DNA of 7,526 nt. Source: an uncultured Verrucomicrobiota bacterium (GTDB lineage: Bacteria > Verrucomicrobiota > Kiritimatiellia > RFP12 > UBA1067). Both the position numbers and the translations under genes were made by a program. The notes under the pieces are model-generated. The model saw only the letters and a program-made list of their open reading frames with translations. It was not told the origin of the DNA and ran no database searches. The stretch is from the NCBI GenBank assembly GCA_946615275.1, contig CAMOHV010000050.1, positions 1 through 7,526 on the forward strand. The letters are read 5' to 3'. This document shows, piece by piece, positions 1-5,737 of the stretch (the stretch's first letter is position 1; every line of letters begins with the position of its first letter).

Positions 1-1
1 G

Positions 2-1135
2 TGCGCGTGCACGTGCGCGATGGCTGAGCCGGAGGACGACGACGATCGTCCGCGCGCGCCGGTGGACATCAAGGCGGCACTGGCGCGCCTCCCGCGCTCC
101 AACACGTCGTCCGACGGGCTCGTGCGCGTCGTGGCGGCGGACGTCCCGGGCGACGAGATAGGCTTCCGCGCGCCCATCCTCAACTTCGCGATGCGCGAGG
201 TGCGCGCGCTCGCCTCCACGTACAAGATCGCCGCGCCCAAGGTGCGCGAGCCCGCGATAACGATCTACGCCATGGATGGGCGCACGAACGACACGCGCGT
301 CGTCTCGCGCTCGCGCAGGAGGAAGGGGATCGTCGAAACGCGCATCTGGCTGCCGTCGCCGGGCTACTCCGACCTCGAGCTTCTGCGCGTGGCGGTGGCC
401 ACGGCATATCTGCGCGCATGTTCGCTGGACTTTCCGGAGTGGGTGGTGCAGGGGCTCATGCGCGGGACGGACGTGGTGGTGGCGCACGAGGACGTGCGCT
501 TCGTGCTGAAGCTCTGGAGCGGGGCGCGTCTGCCGTTCTTCCCTGCGCTGTGCACGGACCTCAGGGCGGCGCGCGGGAGGGGCGGCGCGCTCGCGGGGTA
601 CATTGTTGGGTGGATGAAGGAGAAGAAGCTCATAGACGTGTGGCGCAGGCGCTTCGCCGCCGGCGAGAAGTGGGACGGGAGGCGGCTCGCGGAGGATCTG
701 ACGGGCGAGAAGGAGCCAGTCATGCAGGACAGGGCGAACGACGAGCGGCTTGTGCGCCTCACGAACAGCGTCCTCTCCCCTGGCAGGGCCAGTCCGTGGG
801 ATCTTACGGTTTTTTCTTCGCGCCTCTTGCTTTATCCGCCGTTTTTTGACAAAATATATGGTGCCAACCGCACATGCTGCACCTTCGCCGAGGCGATCGA
901 CCTCGTGGAGGGGCGCCCGGAGATCCGCCGGGCGGCGTTTCGCAAGGCCCGCGAAGTGCCGCTCTACGCGATAGGGCGCGGGGACGAACTGGCCGCCGCG
1001 GCCTTCGCCTACCGCGACTTCCTCCTGGCGCTCTCTCAGGAGAAGGAGGGCCCGGAGCGCTGCAGGGCGCTTCTCGCGAAGGCGCAGGAGATGTGGCGGA
1101 AGGCGACGGAAAAAGTGGATTTCGATGAAGACTGA
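2..1135 (+). CDS. Hypothetical protein, probably exported, 5' end outside window
   Basis: I do not recognise this protein. The first ATG is at 20 and would give 371 residues, but no purine-rich ribosome-binding site precedes it and the frame stays open to the window edge. The residues just before it read CACTCA, followed by MAEPEDDDD. This looks like the end of a signal peptide with an A-M-A cleavage site before an acidic mature start, so the true start is probably upstream. Numbering from the ATG, residues 119-150 (LELLRVAVATAYL, then FPEWVVQGLMRG) resemble the helix and W-x3-GL segment of gluzincin (peptidase MA-like) proteins, but the HExxH zinc motif is absent, so an active metallopeptidase is unlikely. 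The rest is charged and helical, with no membrane segment. The 3' end overlaps argH by 11 bases, suggesting co-translation. Coding status is well supported by length, codon bias and the overlap; function is unknown. Confidence 0.75.
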   Translation, partial: CACTCAMAEPEDDDDRPRAPVDIKAALARLPRSNTSSDGLVRVVAADVPGDEIGFRAPILNFAMREVRALASTYKIAAPKVREPAITIYAMDGRTNDTRVVSRSRRRKGIVETRIWLPSPGYSDLELLRVAVATAYLRACSLDFPEWVVQGLMRGTDVVVAHEDVRFVLKLWSGARLPFFPALCTDLRAARGRGGALAGYIVGWMKEKKLIDVWRRRFAAGEKWDGRRLAEDLTGEKEPVMQDRANDERLVRLTNSVLSPGRASPWDLTVFSSRLLLYPPFFDKIYGANRTCCTFAEAIDLVEGRPEIRRAAFRKAREVPLYAIGRGDELAAAAFAYRDFLLALSQEKEGPERCRALLAKAQEMWRKATEKVDFDED

Positions 1136-2492
1136 AAAGACGATAACGGGCGAAGTGGACCCGGACGTGCTGGACTACACGGTGGGCGACGATCCTGTGC
1201 TGGACCGCGCGCTCGTCCTATGGGACTGCCTTGGAACGGCGGCCCATGTTACGATGCTCTCGGAGATGCCGGTGGAGCCGCCGGTGGTGACGAAGGACGA
1301 GGCGGCGAAGGTGCGCGCGGCGCTCGCGGCCGTCGTGCGCGATCCGTCGTTCGAGGTGAGGGAGCAGGACCAGGACGTCCACATGGCGGTGGAGACGCGC
1401 CTCACGGAGGAGCTTGGCGATCTCGGGCGCAAGATACACACGGGGCGCAGCCGCAACGACCAGGTGGCGGTGGACGTGCGCCTGCACATCAAGGACGAGC
1501 TTCTCGGCCTGGAGGGGGAGGTGTGCGACCTCGCGGCGGCGCTCGTGGCGTTCGGCCGCGCGCACGATCGCGTCCCGCTCGTCGGGCGCACGCACCTGCA
1601 GCCGGCGATGCCGAGTTCAGTTGGCGTGTGGGCGACGGGCCACGCGGAGATGATTCTGGACCAGATGGAGAACCTTGAGGCGGCGTACAGGATCAACGAT
1701 CTATGCCCGCTCGGATCCGCCGCGGGGTATGGGGTGCCGCTGCCGCTCGACAGGCGGAGGACGAGCGACCTGCTGGGCTTCGCGCGTCCGCTCCACAACG
1801 TGTTCGGCGCGTCGATGGCGCGCGGCGAGGACGAGGCGGCGCTCCTCTCGGCGCTGGCGCAGACGATGGCGGCGCTTTCGCGCCTCGCCGAGGACATGAT
1901 ACTCTTCTCCATGCCGGAGTTCGCCTACTTCAAGCTGCCGCGCGCGTACTGCACCGGATCTTCGATCATGCCGCAGAAGTACAACCCCGACGTGCTGGAG
2001 CTGGTGCGCTCCAAGACCGCGCAGGTGCTGGGGCTCCAGACGGCGGCGCTTTCGCTTCTGCACGCCATGCCCGGCGGATACAACCGCGACCTGCAGGACT
2101 GCAAGGGGCTCTACATGAAGGGCCTCTCCATCACGCGCGCCACGCTCAGGATCCTCGCGAAGATGGTGGCGGGGATGGAGGTGGACGAGGCGGCGCTCCG
2201 CCGCGGGTTCATCCCGGGGGTGTTCGCGACGGACGCCGCGCTCAGGCAGGTGGCGGCGGGCGTGCCGTGGCGCACGGCGTACCACGACGTGCGCGACCAT
2301 CTCGAGAGGCTGTCGTCGGAGGATCCCGACGCGGCCGTCGCCGCGAAGACGCACATGGGCGCGACGGCCGGGCTGGACTACGGGCTCTACGACGGCAGGA
2401 TCGCGGCGGCGAGGGAGGCGGCGCGCGCGCGCCGCTCGGCGCTCTTGAAGTGCATAGCGGAGCTTCTGCCGGACGAACCGCAGGAGAGGTGA
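1125..2492 (+). CDS. argH: Argininosuccinate lyase (ArgH)
   Basis: Cytoplasmic enzyme of the fumarase/aspartase superfamily. It splits argininosuccinate into arginine and fumarate, the last step of arginine synthesis, and works as a homotetramer. Visible motifs in the 455 residues: DVH at 84-86, HTGRSRND at 105-112, GRTHLQPAMP at 154-163 carrying the conserved Thr-His (H157), LGSAAGYG at 196-203, and the lyase signature GSSIMPQKYNP at 278-288 with the catalytic-loop serines 279-280 and Lys285. Three features match the short Bacteroidota-type ArgH rather than the E. coli type: the N-terminus lacks WGGRF, LGSAAGYG is present, and the C-terminus ends with a THxGxxxxL-like segment (410-417). The signature has Tyr at 286 where Lys is usual; that position is variable in the family pattern. 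The start at 1125 overlaps the previous gene by 11 bases. The nearest purine run (GGAAAAAG, 1108-1115) is weak and far, consistent with translational coupling. Confidence 0.95.
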   Translation: MKTEKTITGEVDPDVLDYTVGDDPVLDRALVLWDCLGTAAHVTMLSEMPVEPPVVTKDEAAKVRAALAAVVRDPSFEVREQDQDVHMAVETRLTEELGDLGRKIHTGRSRNDQVAVDVRLHIKDELLGLEGEVCDLAAALVAFGRAHDRVPLVGRTHLQPAMPSSVGVWATGHAEMILDQMENLEAAYRINDLCPLGSAAGYGVPLPLDRRRTSDLLGFARPLHNVFGASMARGEDEAALLSALAQTMAALSRLAEDMILFSMPEFAYFKLPRAYCTGSSIMPQKYNPDVLELVRSKTAQVLGLQTAALSLLHAMPGGYNRDLQDCKGLYMKGLSITRATLRILAKMVAGMEVDEAALRRGFIPGVFATDAALRQVAAGVPWRTAYHDVRDHLERLSSEDPDAAVAAKTHMGATAGLDYGLYDGRIAAAREAARARRSALLKCIAELLPDEPQER

Positions 2493-2518
2493 ATCCAGGC
2501 TGCAATCTATCAACCACC

Positions 2519-2525
2519 AAAAGGA
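2519..2525 (+). promoter_or_regulatory. Ribosome-binding site of the exbB-type gene
   Basis: AAAAGGA lies 8 bases before the ATG at 2534. It decides the start, because the same frame is open far upstream (to about 1703) inside argH. No promoter or terminator is visible in the 41-base gap between argH and this gene. Confidence 0.7.
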
Positions 2526-2533
2526 AACAAACG

Positions 2534-3169
2534 ATGACCGAACAAGGAATGACGTTCATGGCCGCATGGAACTGCGGCGGACCGCTGATGTGGGTGCTGG
2601 CCGGCATATCCGTGCTGGCGCTGGCCGTGGCCCTATACCTGATATTCTCGCAGAGGTCGGCCGCGATCGCGCCCACCGACCTGGTGAGCGACGTGATGGA
2701 CCGGCTACGGGCCCGCGACCTCGCGGAGGCTCGCCGCCTCGCGGATCGCCGCTCATCGGCGTTCAGCGTGCTGGCGATAGCGGCGCTCGACGCGCTCGCT
2801 GGGGCGTCCAAGGGCGGCGCGTCGCACGTGTCGCAGGCCATCGAGACGGCCGGGTCGCACGTGGCCGAGCGTCTGCAGGGCGCGGTGGACTGGCTGGCGG
2901 ACCTCGCGGCGATCGCGCCGCTGGTGGGGCTTCTCGGCACGGTGCTCGGCATGTACCAGGCGTTCGGCGGCATCGCGAACGACCTCGCCGCCAACGCCAG
3001 GCCGGTGGTGCTGGCGCAGGGCGTCTCTCAGGCCATCGTCACCACGGTGTTCGGCCTCATCGTGGCCATCCCCGCGCTTGCCGCGCATGCGTTCTTCCGC
3101 CGGCGCACGGCGCGCCGCGTGGCGCAGCTTGAATCACTCGCCGTGGAACTCGAAAGCGTAACGGCATGA
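2534..3169 (+). CDS. exbB: MotA/TolQ/ExbB-family proton channel protein
   Basis: Inner-membrane subunit of a proton-driven motor. In this family a pentamer of ExbB/TolQ surrounds an ExbD/TolR dimer and converts proton flow into mechanical work on TonB- or TolA-type partners. The 211 residues show the family layout: a short N-terminus, transmembrane helix 1 at about 18-38, a cytoplasmic domain at 40-118 rich in Arg, Asp and Ala, helix 2 at about 122-145 with the hallmark PLVGLLGTVLGMYQAF (129-144), and helix 3 at about 165-188 with TTVFGLIVAIPALAAHAFF. The start at 2534 is fixed by the AAAAGGA site upstream. The stop overlaps the start of the ExbD-type gene by 4 bases (ATGA). The exact partner (TonB, TolA or something else) cannot be told from the sequence; no tonB or outer-membrane receptor gene lies in the window. 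The symbol is by family. Confidence 0.92.
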   Translation: MTEQGMTFMAAWNCGGPLMWVLAGISVLALAVALYLIFSQRSAAIAPTDLVSDVMDRLRARDLAEARRLADRRSSAFSVLAIAALDALAGASKGGASHVSQAIETAGSHVAERLQGAVDWLADLAAIAPLVGLLGTVLGMYQAFGGIANDLAANARPVVLAQGVSQAIVTTVFGLIVAIPALAAHAFFRRRTARRVAQLESLAVELESVTA

Positions 3170-3597
3170 ACTTCCGCAAGAAAAGACGCGGCGGCCCCGC
3201 CGCTCTGCAGATGACGGCGCTGATGGACGTCGTGTTCCTGCTGCTCTGCTTCTTCGTGACGTCCAGCGTGTTCTCGCAGTGGGAGACCGAGGTGTCCATC
3301 GCGCTGCCGACGGCGAAGTCGGCGACCGTCCCCGGGCGCATGCCGGGCGAGATCATCATCAACCTCTCCCAGGACGGCAGGCTCACGATCAACGCGCAGA
3401 AGCTCACGCACGCGCAGGTCACGGAGCGCCTCACGCGCATCGCGAAGCTCTATCCGGGCCAGCCCGTGGTGATCCGCGCAGACCGCGCCACGCCGTACGA
3501 GGCGCTGATGGGCGTGATCGACGCGTGCCGCGCGGCCGACGTCTGGAACTTCTCCTTGGCCACCAAGGACGAAGAAGGGGAAGGCGACAAGAAATGA
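3166..3597 (+). CDS. exbD: ExbD/TolR-family biopolymer transport protein
   Basis: Partner of the ExbB-type channel: a single-helix inner-membrane protein with a periplasmic domain. The 143 residues begin with a positively charged cytoplasmic stretch (MNFRKKRRGG), followed by one helix at about 17-35 (TALMDVVFLLLCFFVTSSV). Asp21 in that helix matches the proton-carrying aspartate conserved in ExbD and TolR. The periplasmic part (40-133) carries the family pattern: a short strand ending in LPTA, a G-x-L-x-IN stretch at 71-76, then VVIRADRATPYEALMGVIDAC (101-121, a conserved Asp at 106) and a final strand near WNFSLAT. The C-terminus is a charged tail, DEEGEGDKK. It starts inside the stop of exbB and its own stop overlaps the cytochrome start, both as ATGA, with no strong ribosome-binding site of its own, so translation is probably coupled to exbB. 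Confidence 0.93.
   Translation: MNFRKKRRGGPAALQMTALMDVVFLLLCFFVTSSVFSQWETEVSIALPTAKSATVPGRMPGEIIINLSQDGRLTINAQKLTHAQVTERLTRIAKLYPGQPVVIRADRATPYEALMGVIDACRAADVWNFSLATKDEEGEGDKK
3574..3584 (+). promoter_or_regulatory. Ribosome-binding site of the cytochrome gene, inside exbD
   Basis: The purine run GAAGGGGAAGG ends 9 bases before the ATG at 3594. The cytochrome frame is open upstream to about 3279 within exbD. This site, the hydrophobic signal sequence right after 3594 and the ATGA overlap together place the start at 3594 rather than further upstream. Confidence 0.65.
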
Positions 3598-5510
3598 GCA
3601 TGCTCGCCGTCTTCGCGGCCGCGGCGGTCGCGGCGCACTTCAACGGCGGGCACGTGCCGCCAGTCCACCGCCTCGCGCCCGTCGACGCCGAAGGCGACAA
3701 GATATCCGTCTCCGCGTCCAACCCCGAGGCGATCTCCCTATGGAAGACGTGCGGGCAGTGCCACGAGGTGGAGAAGACCCTTGGCGGCAGCCACTTCCGC
3801 ACCGGGCTCTCCACCAATGAGGCGCCCGTGAGGTGCAACTTCGAGCCGTGGTTCCTCGTTGACGAGAAGGCCGGCTCCGTGCAGGCGTTCTCGCTTGGCG
3901 GCATCCCCGGGGCGAAGACGCTCTCCGACGTGGGCCTCACCTACTGGCAGTTCACCAAATATTTCGGCCGCCACTTCCCCGGCGGCGGCGTGGGCTGCGA
4001 CACGAACGCCATGGCCGAGGTGGGCCGCGAGAGGTCGCGCTGGTTCGTGACGGGCCCCCTGGAGCCCAACTGCCTCGCGTGCCACCAGCAGGACTCCGAC
4101 TACGACTCCAGCGAATGGGCCCGCCAGGTGATGCGCGAGAACTGGCGCGGCGCGGCCGTGGCCGCATCGGGCCTCGGCTCCGTGGGCGGCATGAACGAAC
4201 GTCTCGAGGGTTCGTGGGACAGGCTTCGCCCTGAGAACCCCGACGACCATCTCTTCAAGGTGCCAGAGACGATCACGTACGACAGGCGCATGTTCGACGA
4301 GCGCGGGCGCTGCATATTCCGGGTCGGCAAGCCCAAGAACGAGCGCTGCCTCGCGTGCCACGCAGCGAGCGAGGCGACGGCCGGGCATCGCGGCATCGTC
4401 GAGGACGTCCACGTCCAGCGCGGCATGAAGTGCATTGACTGCCACACGAGCGGCATGGACCACCGCATCGCCACGAAGACCTGCCGCGACTGCCACACCG
4501 CGCCTGGCGGCGAGGGCCCGCGCCCGACGCACGCAGGCTTCCCGATCGTGCACTTCTCGCGCCTCTCCTGCACGGTGTGCCATTCGGGCGTGACGAAGGA
4601 CGGGAAGCTCGCGCAGGTGCGCACGGCGCGCGCGAACAGGATAGGGGTCTACGGTCGGGCGCAGTGGGCCACCGACCTGCCATACATCGTCGAGCCCGTG
4701 TTCGTGAAGGGCGACGACGGCGTTGTGCGGCCCTGCCGCATGACCTGGACCACTAACGGCGCGGAGTCCGTCTCCTGGCGCTTCGCCCATGCGGTGAGGC
4801 CCGCCCGCAAGGCGCGCGGCGCGGCGCCGAACAAGTGCGCCGACTGCCACACCCACGACTCCGATTTCTTCTTCGGCAAGATCACGCCGATGTATCCCGG
4901 GAAGGACGGCCCCGTCAAGGGCGAGCCCGTCTGCCAGACGAAGTTCCTGAAGGCCGATGGCGTGTATCACACGGCCCTCGGCGCGTTGTTCGCGATGCGC
5001 CCGGTCTTCAAGGTCTTCCTCTGGACGGTGTTCGCGCTCGTCTGCCTCTTCGCCGCGGCGGCGATGGCGGTGGCGCTCAAGAAGGCGTCGGCCGCGCTTG
5101 AGTTCCGCATGGACAGCTTCCTCGCGGGGGCGTTCAAGTGGAGTGTGGACGTTGGGCTGGCGCTCTCGGTCCTGTGCCTTGTCCTGACCGGCGTCGTAGG
5201 CTGGATCGCCGGCGGCATGACGTGGTGGTGGATATGCCTCCACATGATGGCGGGCGGCGCCTTTGCGGCCGCGGTCGCGGTGCTGCTCTTCTATCGCACC
5301 GACGAGCGTACGCGCGGCGTCCTGCCGGGCTTCTTCTGGGCGTTCTGGACTCTGCTCGCGGCGGGTGTCGTGTTCACGGCCGTGATGCCGATGATGACCG
5401 TCTTCGGCGAGCATGGGCAGCACATACTCCTCTGGGCGCACCGCTGCACGTCGATCACGTTCGCGGCGGTCTCGCTCGCGGTGTGCTTCTTCGTCTGCAG
5501 AAGGAAGTAG
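3594..5510 (+). CDS. Seven-haem c-type cytochrome fused to a five-helix cytochrome b-like membrane domain
   Basis: Predicted electron-transfer protein of 638 residues. Residues 1-15 form a short hydrophobic export signal (MSMLAVFAAAAVAAH). The exported part holds seven CxxCH c-haem sites, with first cysteines at 53, 160, 252, 280, 297, 326 and 415. The pair at 280 and 297 is close, as in multihaem folds where haems stack. Near 464-638 follow about five membrane helices (about 472-494, 512-540, 543-567, 579-602 and 611-634), ending in CRRK. Helix 3 has His550; H607, H610 and H616 lie at the start of helix 5. These could ligate haem b, as in cytochrome b561-like quinol-linked anchors, but helix 2 has no histidine. 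A role moving electrons between quinones and periplasmic acceptors is inferred from this layout; the redox partner is unknown. I do not recognise a named family (no nitrite reductase or hydroxylamine oxidoreductase signature was identified). It overlaps exbD by 4 bases. Confidence 0.88.
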   Translation: MSMLAVFAAAAVAAHFNGGHVPPVHRLAPVDAEGDKISVSASNPEAISLWKTCGQCHEVEKTLGGSHFRTGLSTNEAPVRCNFEPWFLVDEKAGSVQAFSLGGIPGAKTLSDVGLTYWQFTKYFGRHFPGGGVGCDTNAMAEVGRERSRWFVTGPLEPNCLACHQQDSDYDSSEWARQVMRENWRGAAVAASGLGSVGGMNERLEGSWDRLRPENPDDHLFKVPETITYDRRMFDERGRCIFRVGKPKNERCLACHAASEATAGHRGIVEDVHVQRGMKCIDCHTSGMDHRIATKTCRDCHTAPGGEGPRPTHAGFPIVHFSRLSCTVCHSGVTKDGKLAQVRTARANRIGVYGRAQWATDLPYIVEPVFVKGDDGVVRPCRMTWTTNGAESVSWRFAHAVRPARKARGAAPNKCADCHTHDSDFFFGKITPMYPGKDGPVKGEPVCQTKFLKADGVYHTALGALFAMRPVFKVFLWTVFALVCLFAAAAMAVALKKASAALEFRMDSFLAGAFKWSVDVGLALSVLCLVLTGVVGWIAGGMTWWWICLHMMAGGAFAAAVAVLLFYRTDERTRGVLPGFFWAFWTLLAAGVVFTAVMPMMTVFGEHGQHILLWAHRCTSITFAAVSLAVCFFVCRRK

Positions 5511-5514
5511 GGCG

Positions 5515-5622
5515 ATTCTAGGACGAGCAGGAGCATAGGACAAGCAGAAGCATAGGACGAGCAGGAGTTTCTGTCCTATTGTCTTATCCTGATTGTCCTA
5601 ATCCTCCTACTCGTCCTAGGAT
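5515..5622 (+). repeat. 17-bp tandem repeat array folding back on a diverged inverted copy; possible terminator
   Basis: Starting 4 bases after the cytochrome stop there are three direct copies of a 17-bp unit: TAGGACGAGCAGGAGCA (5519-5535), TAGGACAAGCAGAAGCA (5536-5552) and TAGGACGAGCAGGAGTT (5553-5569). Each splits into an 8-9 base sub-unit of the form YAGGA followed by 3-4 bases. The strand from about 5572 to 5618 is the inverted form of the same sub-units, more diverged. The ends pair perfectly: CTAGGACGAG (5518-5527) with CTCGTCCTAG (5610-5619). The transcript could form a long imperfect hairpin that separates the cytochrome gene from the next one. It lacks the tight GC stem plus U-run of a classic intrinsic terminator (only ATTTTC follows, near 5631), so a termination role is inferred. 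Confidence 0.75.
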
Positions 5623-5639
5623 CCACTGGAATTTTCGCC

Positions 5640-5671
5640 TTGCGCAAAACCTTTTGAATATGATATCATAT
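5640..5671 (+). promoter_or_regulatory. Candidate promoter containing a perfect 14-bp palindrome
   Basis: This AT-rich patch stands out in GC-rich DNA and lies upstream of the last gene. TTGCGC (5640-5645) and TATCAT (5664-5669) are 18 bases apart and could be -35 and -10 elements. The second overlaps ATATGATATCATAT (5658-5671), which equals its own reverse complement and could be an operator half-site pair or simply a melting region. Sigma-factor preferences of this lineage are not known to me, so the element boundaries are tentative. Confidence 0.4.
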
Positions 5672-5694
5672 CCGCATCGCATGCTGCGGGCTAG

Positions 5695-5715
5695 GCGCGC
5701 CGTCATTCGGCGCGC
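5695..5715 (+). promoter_or_regulatory. GC-rich 5' leader hairpin next to the ribosome-binding site
   Basis: GCGCGCCG (5695-5702) pairs perfectly with CGGCGCGC (5708-5715) around a TCATT loop. It ends 5 bases before the A-rich ribosome-binding site of the last gene. No U-run follows on either strand, so it is not an intrinsic terminator. It could affect mRNA stability or initiation; that role is inferred. Confidence 0.45.
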
Positions 5716-5720
5716 GCCGG

Positions 5721-5730
5721 AAAAAAGGAG
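5721..5730 (+). promoter_or_regulatory. Ribosome-binding site of the beta-strand-repeat protein
   Basis: AAAAAAGGAG lies 7 bases before the ATG at 5738. It is the strongest ribosome-binding site in the window and fixes the start of the last gene. Confidence 0.8.
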
Positions 5731-5737
5731 CGCTGAA

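Noticed and set aside
1175..1912. Open frame on the - strand opposite argH (245 codons)
   Set aside because: Ser/Arg/Ala-rich shadow; argH on the + strand carries all family motifs in this stretch.
1703..2533. Upstream in-frame extension of the exbB-type gene into argH
   Set aside because: The extension is Arg/Ala/Gly-rich shadow sequence of argH. The AAAAGGA site and ExbB-like N-terminus place the start at 2534.
3279..3593. Upstream in-frame extension of the cytochrome into exbD
   Set aside because: The extension is a shadow of exbD. A signal sequence begins at 3594 after a good ribosome-binding site.
3738..5543. Long open frame on the - strand (601 codons) opposite the cytochrome gene
   Set aside because: Its translation is His/Arg/Ala-rich low-complexity text typical of the reverse complement of GC-rich coding DNA. 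The + strand carries seven CxxCH motifs and membrane helices that cannot be chance.
5519..5569. CRISPR-like direct repeats
   Set aside because: The 17-bp units are directly adjacent with no spacers, only three copies exist, and they pair with an inverted arm; no cas gene is present.
5695..5730. Intrinsic terminator before the last gene
   Set aside because: The hairpin is followed by A-rich sequence rather than a U-run on the + strand, and on the - strand the U-run would come before the stem, not after it.
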